Assembly: GCA_951640165.1 (NCBI GenBank)
Contig: OX621263.1
Coordinates: 15,878,001 to 15,942,000 of the forward strand
Reading direction: 5' to 3'
Source: Pseudoips prasinana
Taxonomy: Eukaryota > Arthropoda > Insecta > Lepidoptera > Nolidae
DNA length: 64,000 nucleotides
Positions 55,380-64,000 of the stretch are shown one piece after another. How positions within the stretch are numbered: the stretch's first letter is position 1; each line of letters begins with the position of its first letter. A model generated the notes under the pieces. It ran no database searches. It saw nothing but the letters and a program-made list of their open reading frames with translations, and was not told the DNA's origin. The translations under genes and the position numbers were made by a program.

Positions 55380-56225
55380 GTTTGTAAAGCTTTTAAATCC
55401 CGTTAACCACTCTCTTCTATTTGTCATATGGTTCGTTGCACCAGAGTCCAAGTATTGTTTTTATTAAGAGCCTGAAATTCCTCCTCAATTGCGGCTATCG
55501 ACTTCATACCATCATCCCTACTTAACGCCTCTTCGACTGTCAACGGATCTTGAGATAATCGTTGTTTTGCAGATTTTCCTCAGCATCTGATTCTCTTTCA
55601 TAGAGTGCACCTCTGTAGGTTCGACATAACTCTTATCTTGTTCTTGTAAACAAATATCTGGAACTCCTTCCTCTTGAGTTGCTTCCGTGGTTGTCTCTAG
55701 CTCAATAATAGTATCGGTCAGTAGGTCAACTGTTCCTACGGATTCTTCACTCTTGTTTTCATATTTTTGATTCTCAATGAACTACATCTCGTCCCCTATG
55801 CAGCTCACCCGTCATTGGATTAACTAACCGATAGCCGTTTCCTTTTTTTCTTCACAATAACCAACGTGGACTAACTCTTGGCTTTTAGGATCCCACTTTT
55901 TTCGCTTTTGGTCTGGTATATGAAGGTAAGCCTTGCATCCAAAAACTCTTAATGAGCTCAGATTATCTTTTTTCCAGTCCAGGCCTCTTCTGGGGTCATA
56001 TTTTTCACAGCTACAGTAGGTGACCTGTTCTTCAAATACACTGCAGTGTTAACTGCTTCAGCCCACATCCGTCTGCTTCAGCCAGATTCTTCCAGCATAG
56101 TTCTAGCTTTATTTGTGATGTTTCTGTTAGCTGTTTCGGCTACTCCATTTTGTTGAGGTGTATATTCTACCGTCAGTCGATGACGGATGCCCCTTATCTT
56201 ACAAACTCACCTATCGCTTATTTAC
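55380..56225 (-). pseudogene. Copia-type pol remnant: integrase core end to reverse transcriptase start
   Basis: On the minus strand: YTPQQNGVAETANRNITNKA (catalytic Glu), RMWAEAVNTAVYLKNRSPT, TPEEAWTG, LRVFGCKAYLHIPDQKRKKW, GYRLVNPMTGELH, then a charged linker and SIAAIEEEFQALNKNNTWTL, the start of copia reverse transcriptase. Several stops and frame changes; no LTRs recognised. Upstream 55224-55379 has no assignment. Confidence 0.8.
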
Positions 56226-56264
56226 AAATTTAATTTAATTTTTGTGCACTGTCTGAACTACGCT

Positions 56265-56527
56265 TTTTTGAGGCGCTCATAGCCTGATGCTCCCACCAGT
56301 TCGTAAGTGATTGGCGAGGTTAAGCAACTAGGCTCACGGTCAGTCCATAGATGGATGACCGCCAAAATGGTTTAATTTCTGAGCTCTCCGTGCTTCGGAG
56401 GGTACGTTAGCCAGTCGGTCCCAATTGTAGCCATTAGACAACAGTCGTTAAGCCATGTCAGACACCTAATGGGCGGCTTGAACAACTCTGTCACTAGTAA
56501 CCACTGCCCATACGATAAATAAGTAAG
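56265..56527 (+). repeat. SINE-D, complete copy
   Basis: 5S-like head with gaggttaagcaactaggctc and agatggatgaccgcc, closer to the 5S box C than the copy at 1335. Tail gtaaccactgcccatacg and AAGT repeats. Confidence 0.8.
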
Positions 56528-56639
56528 TACTTCTTAAATTCTTATATTTTTATACAAAGATATTTTGTGCAACATTGAGAAGACGCATAGCTGCTTCTCG
56601 ATCAAAGATTCTCATTCGTCAATATTTGGTCAAGTCACC

Positions 56640-56757
56640 CTAGTGCCAGAGTTGTTCAAGTCGCCTTTTAAGCTTCTGACATCGCTTTTCAACTGTTGTC
56701 TACAACCGAGAGCGAGAGCTTAACGTGTCCTGTAAAGCACGGAGACGCTTACATATC
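56640..56757 (-). repeat. SINE-D, diverged reverse fragment
   Basis: Inverted body: gccagagttgttcaagtcgc ... ttaacgtgtcctg ... cacggagacgctta. Confidence 0.6.
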
Positions 56758-56877
56758 AGACAAGTCAAAGTCCGAATGAACTGGCACTCACATCATATCT
56801 TTTTAAAATATTTAGGGGTAAAATTCATAATGCTGTTTTAGAACAGAATAGCAGATGTTTTTTTAAGTTTTCTCCTC

Positions 56878-57065
56878 ACGTCAGCCAAATAACATCCACT
56901 GCTGGACAAAAACCTTCCCAAATAATGGTGGGATATGCTATAATCGCCACGCTTGGCAGACGGGTTGGCGATCGCAGTTTCATCGTCACAGTTCACAGAA
57001 AAACACTGCTGCCCGTTCTCTGGTAGAATTCTACGCCCCCACGGGATGAGATGGGGTGATGATAT
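56878..57065 (-). mobile_element. Internally deleted RTE derivative
   Basis: On the minus strand about 140 bp of the RTE 5' UTR (catcccgtgggggcg, gggcagcagtg, gatcgccaacccgtctgcca) are joined directly to the last 45 bp of the 3' end (tttgtccagcagtggatgtt). All coding sequence is absent. Confidence 0.7.
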
Positions 57066-57211
57066 TCTTTTTTTATTTTATTTTGTATTGTTTACCAAGA
57101 CAAATATTTACAAAGTTTGAGTACAGTTCTTAATGCCACTTAAACCACGGGGGTTTGTGTGTGACAGCAAATTCGATTCGACTCAATTTGGTCGGTTTAA
57201 TATACAAGACT

Positions 57212-57470
57212 GGGTCTGTTTCACAGTGTACGAATAAAGTGTCGGATAGCTAACTAACAAATAAATAAACTAACTGATATAAGTTCTGGATAAAACACAT
57301 TGTGTTTCACCATCACCTTCCCGGTAAGTCCCAGATAGCTATTCGGCAGTTACTAATTAGTAAGTTTGGCAACGTCGCATTTTGTCGTTCCGTCTTACGT
57401 AACAGACGACCTATAAATACATTTCTTATGATAAACACACCTAAAAATATCTTTTTACTCATTTTTCATG
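57212..57470. mobile_element. Harbinger-like MITE, partial
   Basis: GGGTCTGTTTCACAG end, then sequence inverse to 57950-58166 (tttggcaacgtcgcattttg). The other terminus is missing or blurred near 57600. Confidence 0.65.
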
Positions 57471-57664
57471 GTTAGCATTTTCAGGTTTGCATAAATATTT
57501 GTCAAATTTATCTTCTAACCATTATTTTATCCAATAAACATACATACATAAATTGATTTTTTTTGCGTGAAATTAAACGTACGAAAGTCAAAGACATAAA
57601 CGTCAAATGTTAATATCAACAAATGCATTTTGTTTGTTGCGGTGTTTCAGTGGTCTTTTTCTTA

Positions 57665-58496
57665 GGGTCTGTTTCACAATGTCCAGATAAAGTCCCGAAT
57701 AAGCTACTTGCAACTTATCTATCGAATAAAGACATCGTTTGCGTTTCATAATCCATAAATAGTACAAACTGGCAAATAAACTGCGAAGTTAACTATTGGC
57801 CAGATCAAGCTTCAGATAGCAAAGTTAATGTTGATGGATAAGATATCTGACAGATGTCTTACGATGCTTATTTCGGTGGTGTTTCTTGTTAGGGTCTGTT
57901 TCACAATGTCCAGATAAAGTGTCGGATAGCTAACTACCAAATAAATAAACTGTCAGATATAAACGTCAAATGTTAATATTAGAAATGTATTTATAGGTTG
58001 TCTGTTTCGTAAGACGGAACGACAAAATGCGACGTTGCCAAACCTACCTATTAGTAACTGCCTAATAGCTATCTGGCAAATAAAACGTGAAACGTAATGT
58101 GTTTTATCCAGAACTTATATCTGTCAGTTTATCCTACACTTTATTCGTACATTGTGAAACAGACCCTTAGCGGTGTCGGATTTATGCACGGTACCGTTAC
58201 ACGATAAAAAATTCATCAATTTCGTCTTCAATAGTATCAAATATTACCATTTTATTAAATTATTAGCAATAAAACACAATTCTAACAATAAACGCCACCG
58301 AAATAAGCATCGAATGACATCTGTCGGATAACTTTGCTATCTGAAGCTTGATCTGGCCAATAGTTTACTTTGCAGTTTATTTGCCAGGGCAGTTAGTACT
58401 ATTTATGGATTATGAAACTCAAACAATGTCTTTATTCGATAGATAAGTTGCAAGTAGCTTATTCGGGACTTTATCTGGACATTGTAAAACAGACCC
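57665..58496. mobile_element. Harbinger-like foldback element with a MITE nested in it
   Basis: Long arms (57665-57880 and 58278-58496) read inward from GGGTCTGTTTCACAATGTCC. TTA precedes and TAA follows, so the 3-bp target is not an exact repeat. The nested MITE splits the centre. Confidence 0.75.
57892..58166. mobile_element. Complete 275-bp Harbinger-like MITE, TTA duplication
   Basis: GGGTCTGTTTCACAATG and inverted GGGTCTGTTTCACAATG; TTA at 57889-57891 and 58167-58169. Fits the PIF/Harbinger pattern. Confidence 0.8.
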
Positions 58497-58645
58497 TAAG
58501 TACCTAAACGTATAACTAAAAATAACAAAACAAAAGTAGGTACACATTGGCTTAATTTTGATACCATTCCGACACAATGCTTTGTTTGTATCAGGAAAAT
58601 GTCATAAATAAAGTCACAATATTTAATTAAATTACTGTTACATTC

Positions 58646-58950
58646 CAGTCACCACCGAACCAAAGTCACCGACATAGCCCGAAGAATTGCAAAACTGAAG
58701 TGGCAGTGGGTGGGGCACATAGCTCGTAGAACCGACGGCCGTTGGAGCAGAAAGGTTCTCGAGTGGCGACTACGAACCGGAAGACGCAGCGTGAGCAGGC
58801 CCCCTACAAGATGGACCGATGATCTTGTGCGGGTCGCTGAAAACTGCTGGAAGCGAATAGCGCAAGACCGGCAATTGTGGAGATCTTTGGGGGAGGCCTT
58901 TGTCCAGCAGTGGACGTCTTTTGGCTGATATGATGATGAAGATGATGATG
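58646..58950 (+). mobile_element. RTE 3' end, 5'-truncated
   Basis: Encodes the RTE C-terminus ([53 protein letters not shown]) with ATG-repeat tail. The 12-bp ACTGTTACATTC flanks it (58634-58645, 58951-58962). Confidence 0.85.
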
Positions 58951-58962
58951 ACTGTTACATTC

Positions 58963-59302
58963 ACTTTGACATACACGCATTTTATATAAACAATGGTATT
59001 TGTTATCTCAATTATTATAAGTCCTCCAGACATTAATATTGTATAAATTTTAATTATAATTTAAATATATTAAATAGGTATGAGTTATTATGTTTTAGAT
59101 GCCTTTATTTTAATGTTTATGTTTAATTTAATGTAATTGTAATTACTCTAAAACTTATCTTGCTGTGGTAAGGGCACATAAGCTTTAAGCCTATTGTTGT
59201 ACCTAACACCTTCACTCACATTATGATATGCAAATAAATGAATATGAATAGGTCTACCACGTGTTCTTTTAGAACAGTTTTAATGTTGTACATTTTTATT
59301 TT
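58963..59302. other. Unassigned spacer
   Basis: AT-rich. A short retroelement-like tail (caaataaatgaatatgaata) near 59230. No frame. Confidence 0.4.
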
Positions 59303-59545
59303 ACGGTCACCGTAGCCTAGTAGGTAGTGCTCCTGCCTACGAAGCTGGTGGTCCTGGGTTCAAATCCCGGTAAGTGCAAATATTTGTGTGATGAGCACGA
59401 ATATTTGTTTCTGAGTCATGGATGTTTTCTATGTATTTAAGTATTTATCTATCTATATAAGTATGTATATCGTCGCCTGGTACCCATAGTACAAGTTTTG
59501 CTTAGTTTGGGGCTAGAATGATCTGTGTGACATACCCAGATATTA
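59303..59545 (+). repeat. SINE-A, full copy
   Basis: Head ggtcaccgtagcctagtagg and gggttcaaatcccgg, tail through gacatacccagatatt. Confidence 0.9.
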
Positions 59546-59634
59546 TTATTATTTTATTTCGTACGGAGGCAGTAATTTCATTAATTAGCTCTTTATTTTC
59601 TTCGACGTCTATAGTGAAATTTAGTTTATAGTTT

Positions 59635-59757
59635 CATCATCATCAGCCGAAAGACGTCCACTGCTGGACAAAGGCCTCCCCCAAAGATCTCCACAATTGC
59701 CGGTCTTGCGCTATCCGCATCCAGCAGTTTCACAAGACAAGATCATCGGTCCATCTT
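59635..59757 (-). mobile_element. RTE 3' tip with 11-bp duplication
   Basis: CAT repeats, then cagccgaaagacgtccactg to gatcatcggtccatctt. GTTTATAGTTT flanks both sides (59624-59634, 59758-59768). It has a small internal deletion after ccagcag. Confidence 0.85.
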
Positions 59758-59799
59758 GTTTATAGTTTACATACATATAATTGAAGGACACAAAGTACA

Positions 59800-59920
59800 T
59801 ATTCCAGACTCAGGACAACTATTTATGGATCACACGAATAGTAGTACAGTGCGGGAATCGAACCCGAGACACGAAGCAGCGAGGCGGCTGTCTTAACCGC
59901 TGCGCCACACGTGCAGTTCG
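59800..59920 (-). repeat. SINE-E head (tRNA-like)
   Basis: Inverted tRNA-like sequence: B box gggaatcgaacccgagacac and A box cttaaccgctgcgccacacg. Related to 35505-35580. Confidence 0.65.
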
Positions 59921-59935
59921 TACTCACGACCAGGA

Positions 59936-60172
59936 GCTCTACCGGCTAAGTCGCCGAACATCGATTACTTAAATGGCGTTCAAATAAATAAAGGTTAAAA
60001 CTGACTTAATCAATCGTTAAATCGGCTTCCATGAGCACATGTGACATCATAAATGGTCCGGAATCGATTTTCAACGTTGAAGCCAATTTAACGATTGATT
60101 AAGTCATTTTTAACCTTTATTTATTTGAACGCCATTTAAGAAATCGATGTTCGGCGACTAAGCCGGTAGAGC
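59936..60172. mobile_element. MITE-E, full copy (237 bp)
   Basis: GCTCTACCGGCTAAGTCGCC and its inverse; the arms extend through gttcaaataaataaaggtta. Other copies: 62937-63170 and 63177-63335. Confidence 0.85.
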
Positions 60173-60247
60173 CCCAGCATGTTAGTAAAGTACGAACCTA
60201 ATAATTAGTACTGCCTTATTTGCTAAATAGTATAATAATAATAGTAT

Positions 60248-60720
60248 TTATAATATCCTGCCACATTATTCACACACGGCCATCTGATCCCAAACTAAGT
60301 AAAACTAATAATAATAATAAGTCATTTATTCTCTCACAAAGTATACACAGGTTTACAATTATAATAGTATCACAGCATATGACAAAACTTTGTGAGAGTC
60401 TGGTGCTTGATGTAGGTTTGATACCTGTATTACAAGTCACCAGTGCCCTCCCACGGCTATTACATAACTATGTAACTTAAATAACAGTAACAATTACGAT
60501 TTTGAGAGTGACTGTATTATCTATTAGTGTAAAAACTTGTATGGAAACCAGGTAACTGATATACCTACTACTTTTCTTTTAGAAATACATACTTATGTAG
60601 ATACACCCAGACTCAGGACAAACAGACATGTTCATGCACACAAAAAACTGTCCTGGATGGGAATTGAACCCACAACCTGCGTCGTGAAAGGCAATTTAGT
60701 ATCTACCAACCACGCATATT
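60248..60720 (-). repeat. SINE-B split by a 224-bp retroelement end
   Basis: 60248-60304 and 60529-60720 are the two parts. The insert 60305-60528 begins with TAA repeats (reversed tail) and is flanked by GTAAAA (60299-60304, 60529-60534). Confidence 0.8.
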
Positions 60721-61143
60721 ATCATTTACTTATCAAATAACCTCTGCCCCTGGGTTTTATATAGTAATATTATCGTATTAATTAAGTGAATAATAAAACA
60801 ATGGGTAGCATTAGCGTGAACAGCTCAAGGGGCCCATCATGAAATCTTGGGCCCCATTTGATATTTTAAATCTAACATCGTTTTAAAAGAGATGGGCAAA
60901 ATTTTAATTAGTCTGTAACCAAATTCATAAATGGAGGTTATTTGTGGTGGTATATTTATATTGTTTGTATGTAATTCTCCGTTGTTTGAGAGTCGATATT
61001 AATTTTTTTTTAAGGGAGTGATTTCAACGTGGTCTCATATAAATATGTGAGTTTGTTTTATTGCAACAGTACGTAATAATCTCCAAAACTAATGTTTTCA
61101 AGATTACAGTGAAATACTTTTTGGATTTAAACTTCAGGATCTG
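60721..61143. other. Unassigned spacer
   Basis: AT-rich, no repeat or coding match. Confidence 0.4.
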
Positions 61144-61314
61144 TGCCTCTAGCACGAGTTCCTGCAGTTTACTTACTCGATCACACGTACAGTTTCGTCC
61201 CATACAGAGTTTTAGTACTTAATAGTTTCCGCGAGAGGCGCTGGTGCTCAATGTATGGAAGGAAACTGTACGTCTGATCGAGTAAGTAAACTGCAGGAAC
61301 TCGTGCTAGAGGCT
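61144..61314. mobile_element. MITE-F, full copy
   Basis: TGCCTCTAGCACGAGTTCCT and its inverse ending ctagaggctc; about 95% like 38992-39161 by eye. Confidence 0.8.
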
Positions 61315-61675
61315 CAGAAATGAATAAATAGCAGCTTTTAACTACTGATATAGCATTTCTGACAAAAATGCAATAATACATTTTGGGGAAGTATAGCATT
61401 GAGGTTTAGTGCTGTATGAAGATCCTAAATGGATAAGTAAGTAAGATAAGAAACCTCATAAAATTTGCAACGTTAAAGCCTAGGTCCTGTCTGGAATATA
61501 ATAATTTACTTCATAAGCATGATTAGATGTTTTGGGGGCCCTAGTCGTGGGGCCCGTCGTATTATTAAACCGAATAAATGCTGAAATTCCGCCACTTGTT
61601 CAAAACAGTTATAATACAGATGCCTAAAGTGTGTTTTCAAACATTTCTTGGTTTGCAATCGTGCCGCTTGCTAAA

Positions 61676-61751
61676 ATGAGGAAATATGTGTTATTTTCCG
61701 TGTTGATCGCGAATATGTCGTTCATTTTATGTGATCTTAATAAAACAGAAG
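61676..61751 (+). CDS. Exon 1 of a secreted CLIP-like protein gene
   Basis: ATG at 61676 (context AAAATG) opens 25 codons: MRKYVLFSVLIANMSFILCD then LNKTE, a clear signal peptide with cleavage likely after Cys19 or nearby. Donor GAAG|GTAAGT gives phase 1. An upstream promoter is not evident. The 1.7-kb intron holds DE-1, MITE-A, SINE-C and MITE-E copies. NKT is a possible glycosylation site. Confidence 0.7.
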
Positions 61752-61904
61752 GTAAGTGCTCTTAACTGACTTATAAAGCGAAGTTAATTTTTATTAACCG
61801 ACTTCTAATAAAATTTTTGAAGTGAAAACTTCTTTGGCGGCGTTGTATACTTTTTTTGGGAATATTCGTAAGCCGGAAGGACATTTTTAGTGTTGCGTAT
61901 CTAA

Positions 61905-62168
61905 AGGGTAAAACTATTACTAAAACCTATTACTAAGACTTCGCTGTCTGTCTGTCTGTCCGTCTGTCACCAGGCTGTATCTCATGAACCGTTGAAATTG
62001 TCATAGATGATGTATTTCTGATGCCGCTATAACAGCAAATACTAAAAAAATAAATATTTAAGGGGGCTCCCTTACAGCATACATACATTTTTATCTCGTT
62101 TTTATAGGTAATGGTACGGAACCCTTCGTGCGCCTCTCCGACTCGCACTTGGCCGGTTTTTTTTTTAA
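61905..62168 (+). mobile_element. DE-1 repeat, partial
   Basis: tcgctgtctgtctgtctgtc through gaacccttcgtgcgcctctc to cgcacttggccggttttt; the other end is lost. Confidence 0.65.
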
Positions 62169-62229
62169 TTCACACTGACCGTCTATACACTCACATGACC
62201 GCAGCATTTTGGAAATGGAAAAGATTGTA

Positions 62230-62351
62230 TAGATGCCAGCACATCAAGTTACCCCTTCCCAATTGAAAGTGCACCTTATGCTTATGTGATAAAGTTGTAA
62301 ATCTATAAATGAAATTTGACAGATTGGGGTAGCTGGATGTGCTGGCGTCTG
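62230..62351. mobile_element. MITE-A copy, slightly decayed
   Basis: AGATGCCAGCACATCAAG against gtgctggcgtctg; the left arm has a short deletion. Confidence 0.75.
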
Positions 62352-62464
62352 TACATGTAGATCGGTTGGTGCGTTATTATGACAATAACAATGCACGGGA
62401 CGAGCATGTCTAAAGGGGGGGTGATGTCACTTTCGGGTTTCGAACCCTAGTGCCAGTGAGGGGG

Positions 62465-62820
62465 TGATTGCCTCGTTGGTCTATCGGTAGCATGTTCGCC
62501 CGGAGAGAACGAGGTGCTGGGTTCAAATCCCGGGTCGGGCCAAAAGTGATTTTGGGGCTTTTCTGTAAAAAGATAAATTTCTCAACATCAGCCCGAAGTT
62601 GGGAGTTGGCGGCGAGAGCACGTAAAGCCGTTGGTCCTGTACCTGAACTCCTTCCGGTTGTGTCGTCTGGCGTCCCATCGGATCATGAGAGTGATGGAAT
62701 GAGTGCTCCTGTATTTGTGCACACTCTTGAGCACTATAATATGTCCCGCGCAGATGGCTAATCTCTGTAGAGACTGGCTCCGTGGCCGAAATTCGGCTAG
62801 GAGGACATTATTATTATTAT
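62465..62820 (+). repeat. SINE-C, full copy
   Basis: Best tRNA-like head of the family: A box ttggtctatcggtagcatg, B box gggttcaaatcccgg. The whole body is present and the tail ends in ATT repeats. Confidence 0.85.
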
Positions 62821-62936
62821 TGTGGCATTTGTAACATTGCTAAAATGCTCTAGATAATACCAGAACAAAATAAAATTAATACTTGATCCTTAGACACTTT
62901 TGATATGTAAAATAATTTTCACCCGTTCCACCTGGG

Positions 62937-63335
62937 GCTCTACCGGCCAAGTCGCCGAATCGTTTTCGTGAATGGCGTTCGAATAAATAAAGGTTAAAAA
63001 TGACTTAACCAATCGTTAAATTGGCTTCAACGTTGACATTGATTGAGGACCATTTATGACTTCACATGTGCTCATGGAAGCCGATTTAACGATTGTTAAA
63101 GTAATTTTTCACCTTTATTTATCTGAACGCCATTTGAGAAATCGATGTTCGGCGACTTAGCCGGTAGAGCTACCGGATCTCTACCGGTTAAGTCGCCAAA
63201 TCGTTTTCGTGAATGGCGTTCGAATAAATAAAGGTTAAAAATGACTTAATCAATCGTTAATATAATATATCATATATAATATGTCACATGTGGTCATGGA
63301 AGCCGATTTAACGATTGATTAAGTCATTAAAAATT
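62937..63335. mobile_element. Two adjacent MITE-E copies
   Basis: 62937-63170 is complete. 63177-63335 follows almost directly, lacks the right terminus and has an AT-repeat replacing part of its centre. Confidence 0.8.
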
Positions 63336-63462
63336 ACAAAAAAATTAAAAATGACTGAGCCCCTGGATGGGCGTCTACCACCGTGCGTTTCACTAGAAGT
63401 AATTGAGCAAAATCTACTTTTGCCCCCTGCTTCTTTGATAGAATTCACTTCTCTGTATTTAG

Positions 63463-63557
63463 GAGCGGAATGCCAATGGGGCGGAGTGAAAGGGATCTGC
63501 GTCAAATCTCGAAGATGCCTCACCACTTTAGATATACGAAGCCAGGAGAAGCATCCT
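63463..63557 (+). CDS. Exon 2 of the CLIP-like gene
   Basis: Acceptor CTTCTCTGTATTTAG|GAG and donor CATCCT|GTAAGT. Joined to exon 1 in phase 1 it reads GAECQWGGVKGICVKSRRCL and TTLDIRSQEKHP. The spacing C-x8-C-x5-C followed by Leu is that of the first half of CLIP domains in arthropod serine proteases and homologues. The remaining three cysteines and any protease domain would lie beyond the right edge, so protease activity cannot be judged. A larger frame (63315-63668) runs through the splice sites by chance. Confidence 0.65.
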
Positions 63558-63599
63558 GTAAGTTGTCAATTATTTTCGACGTTTGTATTTTTCAACAGG

Positions 63600-63845
63600 T
63601 TTTTTTTTATTCATGTAGACTTTAAAAAAGCGCTTGTAAATAGTCAGAACATGTTTGTTGTAATATAGTTGTATACATTATTATTTCTAGTTACCTACAT
63701 AGATATTTAGGTACACATTGTATTGATTGTATGAAAACATTTATAAAATTTATTTTATAATAGCAATGATATTTAGCTAGCTCGTATCAAGTTATTGTCA
63801 AGAGATTATGCTTAAGTTTAATTATCTAGTTTTAGATATCTATAT
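63600..63845 (-). repeat. Retroelement 3'-tail repeat, second copy
   Basis: Collinear with 43420-43665 (tagctagctcgtatcaagtt, gtcaagagattatg). Confidence 0.65.
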
Positions 63846-64000
63846 CTATTATCTAGATTCAGAATCTTTATTTGTTATAACATACTTAGGTCAAATTATA
63901 GTAAGTTGAGAGATGTTACAGACAAGCAGATCCTCTATGTTTTGCCCAGAGGCGTACAAATACTATATTTAATTAACATAATGAATACTTGAACATTGAC

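Noticed and set aside
63315..63668. 117-codon frame as a single-exon gene
   Set aside because: Its first third is a MITE-E remnant and intron. The conserved part starts exactly at a splice acceptor and stops at a donor, so the exon call is preferred.

Overview
This is a eukaryotic, AT-rich and very repeat-dense window. The repeats point to a moth or butterfly: Helitron ends of the CTAGCTGTGCCCCGCGG type, TTAGG-like telomeric motifs, an R1-clade LINE beside them, RTE LINEs with ATG-repeat tails, and TAGGTACC-rich spacers. No bacterial, organellar or CRISPR features are present. The genus cannot be named from sequence alone.

Host genes. Long-ORF scanning hides the host genes because their exons are 70-174 nt. 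On the minus strand, five exons (36964-37033, 18260-18433, 17499-17573, 16551-16667, 15028-15122) have matching splice sites, all in phase 1. They join into one 531-nt reading frame of 176 residues: a signal peptide, a proline-rich outer segment, one membrane span and a short tail. A polyadenylation signal follows at 14993-14998. A sixth phase-1 exon (2057-2194) could be an alternative continuation of the same gene. At the right edge, a plus-strand gene begins (61676-61751 joined to 63463-63557). It has a signal peptide followed by the first three cysteines of a CLIP-like domain. Everything else is mobile DNA or unassigned spacer.

Layout. 1-15 kb: SINEs (including a 5S rRNA-like family), a LINE nested in a SINE, Helitrons and several foldback/MITE families. 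15-37 kb: the host gene. Its 18.5-kb first intron holds a full 1.65-kb Helitron inserted in a SINE, a degenerate spliced ORF family with a repeated TGATCGCTCTGG motif, and an 8.8-kb nest (25134-33890). In that nest a terminal-inverted-repeat element carrying a 19-bp minisatellite has been invaded by an RTE LINE, a second LINE and a Ty3/gypsy-type LTR element. 37-44 kb: LINE debris plus a hAT element, with its 8-bp target duplication intact, that contains a Helitron and an RTE remnant. 44-47.3 kb: an almost intact RTE element. 47.5-53 kb: the second and third copies of the minisatellite element. The second holds an R1-clade LINE and abuts a perfect 104-bp-arm palindrome. 53-57 kb: a scrambled CR1-like LINE and a copia integrase remnant. 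57-61.5 kb: Harbinger-like nested MITEs and SINEs. 61.5-64 kb: the CLIP-like gene, with an intron full of SINEs and MITEs.

The strongest unexplained signals are: a set of short-loop, near-perfect inverted duplications (arms 18-45 bp) scattered through unrelated repeats; insertion of an R1-clade LINE at the same GTTAGAAC site twice; the minisatellite-bearing TIR element; and an RTE-derived internally deleted element. Most calls come from reading motifs and from comparing copies within the window, because no database search was possible.
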